The notes beneath the pieces are model-generated. The model was given only the letters and a program-made list of their open reading frames with translations, had not been told where the DNA came from and searched no databases. A program made the translations under genes and the position numbers. Shown here piece by piece: positions 13,101 through 28,800 of a stretch of 64,000 nucleotides of DNA. Position 1 is the first letter of the stretch; each line of letters starts with the position of its first letter. Source of the stretch: Daphnia carinata (lineage: Eukaryota > Arthropoda > Branchiopoda > Diplostraca > Daphniidae); contig NC_081339.1 in assembly GCF_022539665.2 (NCBI RefSeq), positions 7,871,367-7,935,366 of the forward strand, written 5' to 3'.

Positions 13101-13878
13101 GAGTGTTTCAGCATGTGCTGCACACCCTTGCCGTCCAACCAAGTGATGCAAGCCAGACAGGTTGCGTCTTGTACGATTCGTGATGATAGCGTTCGCGGCG
13201 AAGCTCTCTGCATCCAAAGTCCCGATGATTGGGATGAATCGGTTGGGCTGATTGAACGCATTGGCTTAGCCAGCCGACTGCAGCAGCTGAAAGCGCTCTC
13301 GAAGATCAAGAAGAGGATCATCGTCAACAGCAACAGGCTGAGGAATAATGGCAGCATTCCACCTGTAAAGCAGTCCAGTGACGGTCGGCCGTTGCCCGGT
13401 GAGCTGGAATATCCCGGTCGACGACCTATTTTCAATCAACCGATCCATGACCCAACGGCAGCTGCACTCCAGACTTGGCAACCGAGCGATGATGTACCGT
13501 CTTACAGCAAAGTGTCTTACCTGAGTCTTCAGGAGTCATTGCCGATTATTAAGAAGAAATTCCAGGCATCTTTGAACGCGAGTTTGACCCGTGATGCTAC
13601 GACCGTTGCGCCGGATGTCGATGCGGAATTAACGAACACTGAAATCGACACTGCTGCCTTAATGGAAGAACTTCTGAGCCTGTCCAACGAAGACAATACG
13701 CCGTTTGTCAAATCACCATTTGTTCCTCCTGATTCACTAACTACATTACAGTCGGAATCGAACACGGAAGGCTCCGGACAGACTTCCGATTCGCTGATTA
13801 CCGGTTCGCCGTTTGATGGATCATTTCCATTCGTCATCTCATTTTTGGATGGCGGAGTCACCAGCTTCGATGAAGAAG
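10143..13878 (+). other. Mucin exons 1-2: split signal peptide and N-terminal six-cysteine region
   Basis: Exon 1 encodes MRAPAIVCLLFLLT and stops at a GTAAGA donor. The acceptor at 13006-13007 joins SSAFG then LRVSHQ, completing a signal peptide with an AFG-type cleavage site. This join sets the start codon. Exon 2 then has six cysteines in the spacing C-x5-C-x3-C-C-x16-C-x12-C within about 50 residues, followed by a basic stretch (SKIKKR) that could be a convertase site, and an acidic, moderately Ser/Thr-rich linker. The CC-containing pattern recalls small disulfide-knotted domains, but I cannot place it in a family. Exon 2 ends GAAG|GTAAGC in phase 1. Confidence 0.75.
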
Positions 13879-16800
13879 GTAAGCAACACACGTATTTTCA
13901 AAATTAGTTTATTTAGTCTTTAGTAATGATTGCTTCCGAATTGCTGCAATCATTGAGGAATGTCTCGATACGCTAGACGTTTGACCATTCAAAATTTAGC
14001 GCCTTTTTTTTTAAATGAAATTGGCCAGAGGTCCTCACCTCATTTTGACTAAAAGCTGGAGCAATTTTTCAACAGCCGATCTCATTAATAACGATAAATA
14101 GTATGGGGACTTGCTTAGATGAAATTGCGAAAGGGTTGTCTTGGTCTCTACACACCTTTCATTTAACAAATTCAAGAAATAAGCCCACAGCTATATAGAA
14201 CCTATTTCGCACGGCCTGGTTTCCGGCGCCGGTAACAACAGCTGATAACTTCATATCAACTAACAGCCCGTTGAATTCGCTATATTCATGCACTCCATAT
14301 TTCCAGGAAACCAATTTTTTCCTATATCCGAATCGTCTCCGACACGTTAGCCATGCGAATTAATAACCCACCAACGAAATCAAAACATCCCCCTTTTTTT
14401 TATTATCGATGTCAGGGAATCGGGTCGCATTCCGCATAATAGTGCAATTAGTTTAAGTAAAACAAAATAGTTTAGAAAAGTAAAAGATTATAATTCATCT
14501 ATTATATTGGCTTAAACACGATGAGCGAATTGCATGAGCTAAAAACAGGAATGCCGAACATATTCTATTTCGGATTTATGTATGAACACGACGTAGGATC
14601 TGAAACGGTAGGAACGACAACTGAAATCTCATCGACGAGCACTCCTAAAATCGATAGAACGACCAGTTCTCCACCGGTTAGCACCGACCAGGTGACGACG
14701 GTGGATGCATCTAGCATCTCGACGGAAGCGACGAGCCCTGCATCAACAATTCAAGGTACCATCCAGCACTTGGATCCGCTCGGATCGACTCAGATGACGG
14801 ACGCTCCGACGGATTCTTCCCACACTTTCACGACATTTCTTGGTCTCTTATTATCTCTAAACAGATGTTTTCTCGTCCCCGACCGACGAAACTAACCCGG
14901 TAGACGCGTCGCCTTCACCCGCTCTCTCTACCATTCATAACCTTGTCGATACTACAACCTCTTCACTCACTGTCTCTACATCCGCACCGTTTGATAATCA
15001 GACCACTATACGAGACGAGACGACTACTATTATAGGACTCGATGGCAATTCGTCGAATGACGAACTGCTTATCAGTTCCACTCTTTCCGACGGCTTGCTT
15101 CAAGCCACGACTCAATCACCAGACGAATCGACTACTACCTTCTCTGACTTAACATTTTCGACTGGAACGACCAGCTCACCTGTACAATTGTCAACTGTAG
15201 ACACTAGTCAAAATACTGTACAGTTGACGACTCCGCAACAATCACTGGCATCGACGTCAGTTGTTGTGGATGATAGTCAGAGCACCTTGAATGCCATACT
15301 CTCCACGACGAGGCCAACCGACCAAACGCTTTCTAGTCAAACTGAAACGGTTGCACTTGCCGGGGAGTCGTTAGTGTTCCAGTCGAGTACGTTTAACAGT
15401 GAGGTAAACGATGCAGTGACGGAGGCATCTTTCAGCACTGTCAATTCGATTGAGGATGTCGCAACAATTACGTCTAATCAAGAAGACGAGTCTGGTTTTA
15501 CTAGTGTCGATTCTGTTTCGAACGTTTTCGCTACATCAACAGCTTCGGTCAGTACAGTAAACGGACTTGTGCAAGAAGATTTTGAGACGCAACCTCAGTC
15601 GTCCATGAGCACAACCAATGAAATTGAGACTACCTTTACGAGTTCCACTCCGTCCAGTACTCAAACTACGATTAGTGGGTCAACTGATCCAGAACAGATT
15701 TCGACGGAACAAGAAACAACGCCAACACAAAGTCAATCAAGCACTTTTGCTCATGGAACGACAAATGAAGGTGACAAGACGACTATCATGCCTTTAGAGG
15801 AAACTACTCAGTTTCAACAAGGTTCATCAGAAACGAATCCCGTGGCTTTGGATATGACAACCGAGAAACCCACAAATCCAACAGATTTGGCAGAAACTGG
15901 TTCTACCTTAACGACTGATGGCAATAGCCAGACTCAGACGGGGTTTGCTTCCGAGACTCCCTTTACGTCTAGCCCAGTAACGACGACGATGTCGGTCGAT
16001 GTAACAAGCACCCAGGAAGATATCTTCACAACAGTGTCTGTGGATTTAGAAACCACGTCAAGTACTTCAACAACAACTGAAGACTCTTCCACAACCCCTG
16101 TGACTACTCCAGAGAGCATAATGTCGACGACAACGAAAGAGCAGATCACAGAGTCCGTCACCCAGTCGGAAGCTGTTGGCACTTCCACTTCTACTGCAGA
16201 CGAAGAAAAGACGACCACCTTTTCTAGCATCTTTTCGTCAATTCTGAGTACATTTACTACCGATTGGACAACGACAACACCTGACCAGGTAACTGAGGCA
16301 ACAGTTGTGACCGCAGAAGAGACTTCAACTACGACGCAAGCTCAAAACGGGGAATCTGATGGCACGACATTGAACACGGCCACTTTCAGTAGTGCACAGC
16401 AAGAATTTTCTACGATTACAAGTGATTCAATCACCGAAACAAGTGTCGGTATCGATACTACGACTTTGAGTGGCCTTAGTTCTTCTGCTATTACAACAAC
16501 TACTCTGGATGCTGTCAGTATTGTAGACGAGGAAACAACAACATTGGCTGAGGAAGATTTAAATACTATAACAGCATCCCAGTCTTTCAGTAGCACGCCA
16601 ATTGCCATTGAATCTGTTACTTCAGGAAGCCCTACCATCGACGGCGAATCGACGACCTTTTCCAGCGCAAGTACTCCTACCACAATTAGTGGGTCATCTA
16701 CTCAGGCGCCAACTGAAACAGTTACGCATTTGTCGAGTGATCAAGAATCCACATCGCTTGGAATTCAGTCTAGCCCTTTCCAAGAAGAAATAACGACTGT

Positions 16801-19800
16801 GTTTACAGAAGTTACGCTAGCAGACGAAATTACGACCAATAAGCCGACTCAGCCAGGGTTGCCAGAAATAACAACTGAGAAACTTATCCCAGAAGTGACT
16901 TTTACAACAATAACAACAAATGATCTTCCAATAACTGAAGGAAGCATTATTTTAAATCAGAACACGACAGAATCATCGTTGCTCGTCACAAATCCAACTT
17001 CCTTGCCAGAAACAACAAATTCACAGCCTGGAAATTTGGCAACTTCGCTTGAAACGGAAATGACGACTCTCCCCCTATCAACGACAGATAGTTTTTCGAC
17101 TAGTGCCATCAGTGATGGCGCCGCAACCGAGAGTTCCACAACTGTAACGACTACCGAGAAACAGGTTGTCACCACAGATTTTGTCACACATTCGGGAACT
17201 GTTACCACTGACCTACCTACTTCATTAGCAGGAGTGGGTCAAGATTCAGGACAATCTGTAGCTTCTGGTTCAGATGAAACAACCACGCTATCGAGCACAT
17301 TGTCGAGTATTCAGAACACGTTGTCCTTTGACACCGAATCGACCTTGTCACCCAGTAATCCTGTTAGTGAAACTACACAGTCTAACACTGATACGATTCC
17401 AACTACTATTACAGCTCAAACAGGGGAAATTGAAGTCACAACTTTGAGTGGTGTAACTTTAACCGTTACAGAGCCAGAATCCTTCACAACTAATGGTCTT
17501 TCAGTTTCAGTAACGAACGTTGATACTGGTACCACGACTTCTACTGGTTTTTCTGTTACAGCAACACCATTAGTGACTGCAGATTCTGTTAGCACGATAG
17601 TCGAAGAAGAAATAAATACGCCTGTGTCTGAAAATTTCCTTCCGGTGACAGATTCTCAGTTTCCTACCACTATAATCGTTGAAAATGAATCTATTATTTC
17701 TGGAAGCTCGACCACCGATTCAACGATTACGTTCAGTCCAACAATATCTACTGTTTCGGCTACAACTTTTGGCCAGGAAACAACTCAAGGAGATACAAGC
17801 GTGTCGACTGAGCAGAATCCTACACCAACAAACTCTCAGTCTACTGCATTCCCTGAAGAGATTACGAGTGAAAATGAGAGAACAACTACTTCATTGCCAG
17901 TCACTTCTACTTCAGCTAGCGAAACTACGCAGTTTCAGCAACAACCATCTTCGACGCCAGAGCTGGAATTCGAGTCAACAACCGAAAACGTTCAAAGCTC
18001 CACATTGCGTCCAATTACGATTAGCACAACACCAATGGATCAGAGTGTCGTGACCTCTCAAGAGAGTTTTATTTCCGAAGATGATGGGACATCAACATCT
18101 CAGCCTTTTTCAAATTTGATGTCTACGCCGCCTTCACCCGATGTAACAACTCAGGAAAACCCTGTTACTGGTACCTCGAATTCTGAAAGCTTAATTAGTA
18201 CATTACAGGCTTCTGATAGCTCTACAACAAGTAGACCGACCACTACTGATGAAACCATTTCTGAAGGTTCCACTACCAGCACAACAACATTTGAGGAGCA
18301 TATGGCAATCACAGAAGGAACTACGCAGGCAGAAATTATAAGTAGTGATGCACCTACTTCAGTGCCAGAGGGAGACCAAAGTTCAGGACAATCTGAAGTG
18401 TCTGAACAAAGTGAAACCAGCACTTTGTCAAGCATTCTGTCGTCCATACAAAGTACATTATCTCTCACTACCGATTGGATGTCGCCAACAAGTCAAGAGA
18501 CTTCTGAAACCGTGTCGGACAACACGAGTGAAGTTTCTACAACAATTTCTGCTCAAAGTGAAGATTTTCAGGTCACAACCCTAAGTAGTACGACTGTAAG
18601 TGTCATGGAGCCGCATTTTCCAACTACTATTGAGCCAATTTCCGAAACAACCGCTGATAGTGGTACAACGGCTTCTGATTCCTTTACTACACAGACAAGT
18701 CGAGCAACCACTACTGGAGGTCAAGAAACAACTACCTTTGCACAGGAAAATGCAACAGAATCTCAATCTTTAGCTGCAACAGTAACTTCCGGCGAAATTG
18801 CAACAGAACCCCAGTCTTCTCCTGAAACAGTAACTTTCAGCGAAACTGCAACAGAGGTCAGCACCGCCGGCGAATCGACGACTTCCTTTAGTTCCACGCC
18901 ATTCACTAGTCCGTCAACGATTAGTGAGTTACCTAGTCAGGAAACTACTTTAGGAATTGTGACGTTGTCGAGTGAGCAAGAACCTACAACGACAGAAAGT
19001 TCGTTAAGCCCTGTTACGCAAGTTGTGACGAATGAAATTGAAACGACTGTTTTCTCATCCACCTCGTCTGTTTTAGAACAAGAAACGACACCATTTGAAC
19101 AGCAGCTTTCAACGATATTACCGGCATCTGAAACAACAACAGAGAAGCTCAGAGACCCAACAGAGGCACCACAAACATTTTCTACAACAATGGAAGATGA
19201 TACGAAGACGACCACTGAAGAGGGTTTTATTTCCGAACAAACCACAACGACGTTGAAATCTGTGATAACCACCGAATTCACCACGTTTTCTCCTGAATTT
19301 ACAAGTGTGCATCAGGACAATATATCGACTGATTCTTTAGATTTGGAAGGCACTCCGACTTCGCAGGCTACTGATGCTTCTACGTCAAGCTTACAGTCAA
19401 CAAGCGATGCAACCGTTTCCGACAGTACAACTGGTGTGGAAACAACAACTCTTAAGACAGTAATCGAAGAAAACGTCACGGCAACCGAGTCCGATGTTAC
19501 GGCAGCAACCTCAACTTCGGACACGGAAGCTGGTCAGATTACAGAAGCAACAGAAATGTCTGAACAGAGCGGCACAACCACTTTATCGAGCATCTTGTCA
19601 TCGATTCAAAGCACATTGTCATTCACCACCTGGCCTTCAACAACGGTGGGAGAGATTACGCAAACACCCCTTAACAATACCGAAGATGCCTCAACTATAA
19701 TTGAACAGGAGGCTGATGAAGTTGAGACTACAACTTTGGCTAATGTCACTCAAAGTACTACGGAGCCTGATAATCCAAGTACCACCAGTTCACTTTCTGA

Positions 19801-22800
19801 AAACACTGATGTCGGGACAACAGCTTCTGGTGACTTAGCAGGAACAACAAGTCCAACACATGGTTCCAGTACTTTGGACGGTCAAGAAACAACCCCTTCG
19901 ACCCAGGAAGATTTAAATCATTTAACAACGTCTCAGTCACCCTTTGACACAACCGTTGGAAATGAGATTGTAACTCCGGAAAATACGATCACTGGTACGG
20001 AAACAACGGTTCTTTTCAGTAGCGTATCATCTAGCAGTCCGACAACGACCGATGTATTATCTAATCAAGAAACGACTTCAGCAGGGCAACAATCCACGTT
20101 GATGGAAAATCTGTCCAGCGTTGTTACTCAAGATGTGGCGACTGAAAGTACTACTGTACAATCAGCGATGACAACAAGTTTAGAAAACGGATCTACATCA
20201 TTTGAGCAGACGGAAGTACCAACATTCGGAATAACAACTGAAAATGTAAACACACCAACGGCTCAAGAAATAACATCTTTTACACCAACAACAAACGATG
20301 ATGCAACGGTCACTCAAGGAAGTGCTACAGGTGAACAAGATCCACTTTCGACGATTGAGTCGTTGACAACTACTTCATTTGAGATAACGAATCCGCCAAA
20401 GGAAAAACCTTCAACTGATCCTCAGGATTCCGTTAATACCATCAGTACATCACAAGCTACGGAAGGCTCCGTTACAGTTCAGTCAACCGTTAGTGATGCA
20501 ATTACTATCGAGGACTTCACTATGGTGTCAACGACTATGGAACTGAGCCTCGTAACAGATTTGGAACAGTCGGGTGAAACAACTACTCATTCTTCTGCGC
20601 CAATCACGGAGGATGGCCACAGTTCAGGACAGACGGGAGTGACTGATCAAAGTGAAACCACTCTATCAAGCATTTTGTCGTCGGTTCAGAGCACGTTGTT
20701 CTCTACCACTGATTCTACATCGTCAACAGACGACCAGACGACCGAAATCGTATTAACGAGCACCGAGTCGTTGACGACTACTTCACCTGAGATTACGAAT
20801 CCGCCAAAGGAAACACCTTCAACTGAGCCTCAGGATTCTGTTAACACCATAAGTACACCACAAACTACGGAAGGCTCCATTACAAATAGCCCAACCGTTA
20901 GTGATGCAATTACTACCGAGGACTTCACTGTGATGTCAACGACTATGAAACCGAGCGTCGTAACAGATTTGGAACAGTCGGATATAACAACTACTGATTC
21001 TTCCGCGCCAGTCACGGAGGATGGCCACAGTTCAGGACAGACTGGAGTGACTGATCAAAGTGAAACCACTCTATCAAGCATTTTGTCGTCGATTCAGAGC
21101 ACGTTGTTCTCTACCACTGGGCCAACATCCTCAGCAAACGACCAGGCGACCGAAATCGTATTGACCAGCACCGAGTCGTTGACGACTACTTCACCTGAGA
21201 TTACGAATCCGCCAAACGAAACCCCGTCAGCTGATCCTCAGGATTCTGTTAATACCATCAGTACACCACAAGTTACGGAAGGCTCCGTTACAGTTAGCTC
21301 AACCGTTAGTGATGCAATTACTACTGCGGACTTCACCACGGTGACAACGACTATGGAACCGAGTCCCGTAACAAATTTGGAACAGTCGGATGTAACAACT
21401 ACTGATTCTTCCGCGCCAATCACGGAGAATGATCACAGCTCAGGACAGACCGGAGTGACTGATCAAAGTGAAACCACTCTATCAAGCATTTTGTCATCGA
21501 TTCAGAGCACGTTGTTCTCTACCTCTGGTCCGACAACGTCAGCAAACGACCATACGACTGAAATCGTGCAGACTAGCACCGACAAGGTTCCAACCACTGT
21601 TGAACCCCAAACGGAAGAGCTTCAAGTCACAACAACGAGTGGAACTGTTACAAGCGTTGCAGAACTGGACTTTTCCACAACTAATGCAGAAGTTGGAACA
21701 ACGACTGAAAATGCTGCTACAGCACCAACTATACCATCAACAACTGCTGATTCTGTTAACATTACAACTACCCAAGACACAACTAGTACTGTTGAGCAAG
21801 AATTGGATCTTGCGACAACATCTCATTCTACCAGTCACCCAACGACCGCTGGTGAATACCTAACGTCAGACAGCACCAACATTGACAGCGAGTCGACCAG
21901 TTTTATTAGCTCCACTGAAGCCAGTAGTCCGCCAACAACAGAGCGGCCATCTAGTCAGGAAGCAACTCAAGATGTCACGACCATGTCAACTGAGCAGAAA
22001 CCTTCAACGACAGACAGCCAGTCTAGTGGGGATGTAGAAGAGATGACGACTGTTTTATTTGCTACGACCTCAGCGATAGCGCAAGACAGTACACAGCTAG
22101 AGCAAGAACAATTTCAAACTGAAGTACCAGTACTAGAAACAACAACAGAGACAATCAAAGATCAAACAGAATCACTTGTAACAGATCCAATCACAACAGA
22201 TAGTGACGTCGTCAGTCAAAGCGTCATTACTACCGAACATGACACAATGTCAACAACGATTCTTCCGATAGGTCCGTTTTCGACCACTCTTTCGCCGGTA
22301 ACGAGCGCACATCAGGAAAATGTAACAAATGACATCTTAGTTTCGGAAACGACAATGGACATTCAACACGTTACTGATGGTACTGTAACAAGTAAACCAA
22401 CTAGTGGAGACATGGTTAGTGAAAGCTCCGATGTTCCTACAGCGACAACTGAATCACAACTGACTGAATTTGTCACACATTCGGAAGTTACAACTACTGA
22501 AGCTTCTTCGATCGGCGAACAACAAACTTCGACTCAATCCCAATCGTCGGATCAAAGTGAAGAAACGACATTGTCTAGCATTTTCTCGTCGATTCAAAGC
22601 ACATTGTCTTTCACCACCGGTTGGACAACACCAGCAAGTGAGTCTTCAACCGAAACGACTGACATTGTAACTCAAGAACCACACCAAACAACACTGGCCA
22701 GTGCCACTTCGAGTGATGTGGAGCAAGATTCTACTTCAACTCCTAATGAATCGATTTCTGAAACAAGTTCTGATATTGGCACGACAGCTTCTAGCCTATT

Positions 22801-25800
22801 TACTCCAACAACGCCAGTAGGTACTACTGATTCCCTTAGTACTACAGCTGGTCAAGAAACATCTTCGTCATTTCCGGAAGATACGAGCCCTGGAACAGAA
22901 CAGCAGTCCTCAATTGGCACCACGTTTTCCAGTGAGTCTGTCAGTTCAGAAGGCACTACCATTGAGAGTGAGGCGACTACGTTATTCAGTTCTACATCAC
23001 CTACTGTTCCAACAACTAGTGGATCATCAATCCAAGAAACAACTTTTGATGGTGTGACGCACATGTCGAGTGTTATTCCTGAGGAAACGACAAACGGAGG
23101 GGACACTACTACTGCTTCGTCGGGAGGGATCTCTACAGTAGGACAAGATACCACACAATTTGAACAGAAGCCTATGCAGACGGAAACACCATCAGTAGAA
23201 GGATCAACTGAAAAGCCCACCAATCCCACAGAATTGGTGGACACAGCATTCACTACAACGGTTGATAGCAATGTCCCAGCCACTCAAGAGAGTTTTACTT
23301 CTGATTCAAGTACACCTTTGTCATTGGAGCCCTCGACAAAACCGGTGGCAACAACATCTTTGCCTGATGTTACCAGCACATTAAATGGCAACGAGATTAC
23401 TTCTCTTGCTACGGAAAGTACGATCAGTACATTACAGGCCACCAATGGCTTGGATACAGCTACGCCTACCTTTGGTGAAGAAACTACTTCCCAGAGTTCC
23501 ACTGCTGCTCCAACGACAACTGAAAAACAGACGACCGTTACAGAAGTATTCACAGAGTCCGAAGTCGTGAGTACTAGTGCTTCTACGTCAGTGACAGAGA
23601 GTGGTCAAAACTCAGGATCCGAACTGTCTGATCAAAGCGAAACGACCACCTTGTCAAGCGTGTTATCGTTGATACAGAGCACTTTGTTTAGCACTGAATT
23701 GCCGTCGCCAACAGAGGAACAGCCTAGCGAAAGTACAACGATCAATGCTGATCAGACTTCATCTACTGCTCACGCAGAAGAATCTCAGACTGTAACATCG
23801 AGCATTGCTCCTATGAATGTCACAGACGCAGAGGATTTAGCAACCACTGAAGCAAGTACTGACATTGGTAACACGGTTTCCACTGTATTTGCCGCCTCTA
23901 CTACTCCAACGGCAGCTTCTAGTCCGCCCAGTGCCACAGATGGGCAGGAAACAACTACTGCTACACAGGAAGACGTGAATGTTGTGACGGAAACTCAGTC
24001 TCCTTCTGCTACTATGACCCCCAGCGAAACTTCTACTACTGTAAGCACGAACGTTGAAACAGATTCGACAATTTCTTTCAGTTCCACGCAATTTTCTAAC
24101 CCGACAACGACTGATGGATCACCGAATCAAGAAACTACCTTGATAGATGTAACGACACTGTCGAGTGAGCAAGAATTTACACCAACCGAAAGTCACTTCA
24201 GCGCTGCCACCGAAGATGGGAGCGGTACCACCACATCGACTTCTACATCAACATTCGATGTGATAACCGAAATACCCACAGTAACCACAGAACTGGTGGA
24301 GACATCGGGTACAACGATGGTAGATAACAATGTTTCAACTACTCACGGAAGCTTCACAACTGAAGTAAATACACCGTCATCATCCGAACCGTTGACAGAC
24401 TCGCAAGTAACAACGTCCGTGCCTGAGGCAACATTTATTCCAGAGGAAGTTGGAACAACTGGTTTTTCAGATTCGGAAAGCACGATCAGTACGTTGCAGA
24501 CTACTAGTAGTTCGGTAACAAGTAGACCGACTATTACTGAAACAACAGTTTCCGACAGTCCTACGATTGCGCCAATAACAACTGAAGAACATTTATCAGT
24601 CACAGAAGCAACCACTCAATCAGTTGGGATAACTACTGGTACGTCTACATCAAAGCCAGGAGATGGTCAAACCACAGTTCCCACAGAATTGGTGGAGACA
24701 TCGGGTACAACAATGTTAGATAACAATGTTTCAACTACTCAAGAAAGCTTCACATCTGACGTAAATGCACCGTCATCATCCGAGTCGTTGGCAGGCTCTC
24801 AAGTAACAACGTCCGTGCCTGAGACCACATTTATTCCAGAGGAACATGGAACAACTGGTTCTTCAGATTCGGAAAGCACGATCAGTACGTTGCAGACTAC
24901 TAGTAGTTCGGCAAGACCAACCATTGCTGAAACAACAGTTTCCGACAGTCCCACGACTGCGCAAACAACAACTGAGGACCAGTTATCAGTCACAGAAGCA
25001 ACCACTCAGTCCGATGGAATAAGTACCGGTACGTCTACATCAGTGCCAGGAGATGGTCAAACCACAGTTCCCCCAGAATTGGTGGAGACATCGGGTACAA
25101 CGATGTTAGATAACAATGTTTCAACTACTCAAGAAACTTTCACATCTGACGTAAATACACCGTCATCATCCGAGCCGTTGACAGACTCGCCAGTAACAAC
25201 TTTCGTACCTGAAACCACATTTATTCCCGAGGAACATGGAACAACTGGTTCTTCAGATTCGGAAAGCACGATCAGTACGTTGCAGACTACTAGTAGTTCG
25301 GCAACAAGTAGACCGACCATTACTGAAACAACAGTTTCTGACAGTCCTATGACATTGCCAACAACAACTGAGGAACAGTTATCAGTCACAGAAGCAACCA
25401 CTGAATCAGATGGAATAAGTACGAGTACGTCTACATCAGTGCCAGGAGATGGTCAAACCACAGTTCCCCCAGAATTGGTGGAGACATCGGGTACAACGAT
25501 GTTAGATAACAATGTTTCAACTACTCACGGAAGCTTCACAACTGAAGTAAATACACCGTCATCATCCGAACCGTTGACAGACTCGCAAGTAACATCGTCC
25601 GTGCCTGAGGCAACATTTATTCCAGAGGAAGTTGGAACAACTGGTTTTTCAGATTCGGAAAGCACGCTCAGTACGTTGCAGACTACTAGTAGTTTGGTAA
25701 CAAGTAGACCGACTATTACTGAAACAACAGTTTCCGACGGTCCTACGATTGCGCCAACAACAACTGAGGAACAGTTATCAGTCACAGAAGCAACCACTGA

Positions 25801-28800
25801 ATCAGATGGAATAAGTACGAGTACGTCTACATCAGTGCCAGGAGATGGTCAAACCACAGTTCCCCCAGAATTGGTGGAGACATCGGGTACAACGATGGTA
25901 GATAACAATGTTTCAACTACTCACGAAAGCTTCACAACTGAAGTAAATACACCGTCATCACCCGAACCGTTGACAAACTCGCAAGTAACAACGTCCGTGC
26001 CTGAGACTACATTTATTCCAGAGGAAGTTGGAACAACTGGTTTTTCAGATTCGGAAAGCACGATCAGTACGTTGCATACTACTAGTAGTCCGGCAACAAG
26101 TAGACCGACCATTACTGAAACAACAGTTTCTGACAGTCCTACGACATTGCCAACAACAACTGAGGAACAGTTATCAGTCACAGAAGCCACCAGTCAATCA
26201 GATGGAATAATTTCTACGTCAGTGCCAGGAGATGATCAAACCACAGTTCCCACAGAATTGGTGGAGACATCGGGTACAACGATGATAGATAACAATGTTT
26301 CAACTACTCAAGAAAGCTTCACATCTGACGTATATACACCGTCATCATCCGAGCCGTTGACAGATTCGCAAGTAACAACGTCGTTGCCTGAGACAACATT
26401 TGTTCCAGAGGAAGTTGGAACAACTGGTTCTTCAGATTCGGAAAGCACGATCAGTACGTTGCAGACTACTAGTAGTTCGGCAAGACCGACCATTACTGAA
26501 ACAACAGTTTCCGACAGTCCTACGACTGCGCCATCAACAGCTGAAGAACAGTTATCAGTCACAGAAGCAACCACTCAATCAGTTGGAATAACTACTGGTA
26601 CGTCTACATCAGTGCCAGGAGATGGTCAAACTACAGGACCACTTGAAGTGTCTGATCAAAGTGAAACGACTACCTTGTCAAGTATTTTTTCAGCAATTCA
26701 AAGCACGTTATCGTTCACTACTGCTTGGACGTCGTCAACAACAGAACAGACTACTGGTACCGTGCCGGATAACGCCAATGATGTTTCGACTACGATTTCT
26801 GCCCAAACAGAAGAATCTCAGATCACGACACTAAGTGGTACGACCGAAAGTGTTACGGAGCCGCATTTTCCAACTACTATTGAGCCAATTTCCGAAACAA
26901 CCTCTGATAGTGGAACAACAGCGTCTGATATCTTTACTGCGCAAACAACTCGAGCAACCACTACTGGAGGTCAAGAAACAACTACTTCTGCTCACGAAGA
27001 TGTAACACAACCTCAGTCATCTACTGACACAGTAACTTCTAGTGAAACTACAACAGACGTCAGCGTTGGCAGCGACACGACGACATCTTTCAGTCCCACA
27101 TCTTTCGCTAGTCCGTCGACTGATATACCACCAAGCCAAGAAACAACTTTAGGTGGTTTGAGTACCATGTTGAGCGAGGTTACATCGACAGAAAATCAAT
27201 TTAGCACCATTGGATTTGAGACAACAAATGAAAACGTAGAGTCCACCGTTTCCACTGGCTCCGCTTCTTCCTTACCGGCATTCGAAGTAACAACCGAACA
27301 GCCCACAAGTTTTACCGAATCAGTGGAAACCACAGTTGGAAACGACGGAGTTTCCACTAGTCAAGACAGTTCTACCATTCATGAAGATACGTCATCAACA
27401 TCCAAGCCGTCTATGACCTCGACAGGGACAACACTGTTTCCTGAGACGACGGCTGTTGAACAGGAAAACACTGAATCTGTAAATCTGGAGAGCACGGACA
27501 GTACTTTGCTGGTTACTGATACCTCTACGACGAGCAGACCAACTACTGTTAGTGATGTAACAACGTTAGCAAGTACCGAAGCAACAACTGAAAATCAAGA
27601 TGCCGTCACAGGGCAAACAACAGAGTCTGAAACTTTCACTGCTGGAACCCCTACCACAGTAGTAGAAGATGGCCAAACTTCCACGCAATCTGGAATGTCT
27701 AACCAAAGTGACATGACTACTTTATCATCAATTCAGGACACGTCTTTCACTACTGCTTCGTTGTCATCAACAAGTGAACAGGTTAGCGAAAGTACAACGA
27801 CCAGCGTTAACGAGATAACTTCTACTACTGAAGCACAGACTGAAGCATCTTCTACTTCAAGTGTAGTGGACCTCGATAATTTAACAACCATTGAACCATT
27901 ATCTGAGACAACTACCGATGCTATCCCTTCCACTGTTGTTACCGCATCTGGAACACTATTAACAACCAGCGCTGGAGACGTTCAGGAAACAACCACTTCA
28001 GCCAACGAAGATGTAACTCTTTCGACAGCATCTCAATCCTCGCCTGGCACAACATCTGTCAGCGAATCAGTCACTGTTGGAAGCACGAATCTGGAGAATG
28101 AATCAACGACTTCTTTCACTTCCTTGCCAACCACTGCTCCGACAAGTCAAGTAACAACCTTAGGCGGTGTTACGCAAATGCCGACTGAGCCGGAATCCAC
28201 TTCGACGGAAAGCCAGTCGACCGTTGTGACTGAAGAAGTGGCCACTGTAAGCGAGAGTACGACCCCTCCGGTCTTTACCACCACGGTAGAATCCGTTACA
28301 ACACAGCAAGAAAGTCAGTCTCAAACAGAAACAGTTGAACTCCAAACGACCACTGAGAAATTCACAAGCCCAACTGAACTTCCTCAAACGGACTTCCCTA
28401 CTACTGTAGATCACACCGTGCCGGTCAGTGAAGAGACATCGACGCCCGAATCCTTAACAAACGCACCGACAACGTCCTTGCCTGAAGTAACGAACACACC
28501 ACAGGATAACGTAGCAACTGGTTCTCTATCTTCGGAGAGCACAATCAATACTGATGCCTCTGTAACAAGCAGACCAACTGCCGAAGGCGAAACTCTCACG
28601 GAGAGCTCTGTCATAACGACGACAACTGAGAAACAGTTGACTGTCACGGATTCACAGTTGGAAGTTGAGACTACCTCAGTAACGGACGGTGCTCAGAGCA
28701 CGCAACACACCGAAGTATCCGAGGAAACTGAAGCCACTACGTTATCTTCAATTTTTTCGTCAATTCAGAGCACATTGTCTTTAACAACTGGCTGGCCTTC

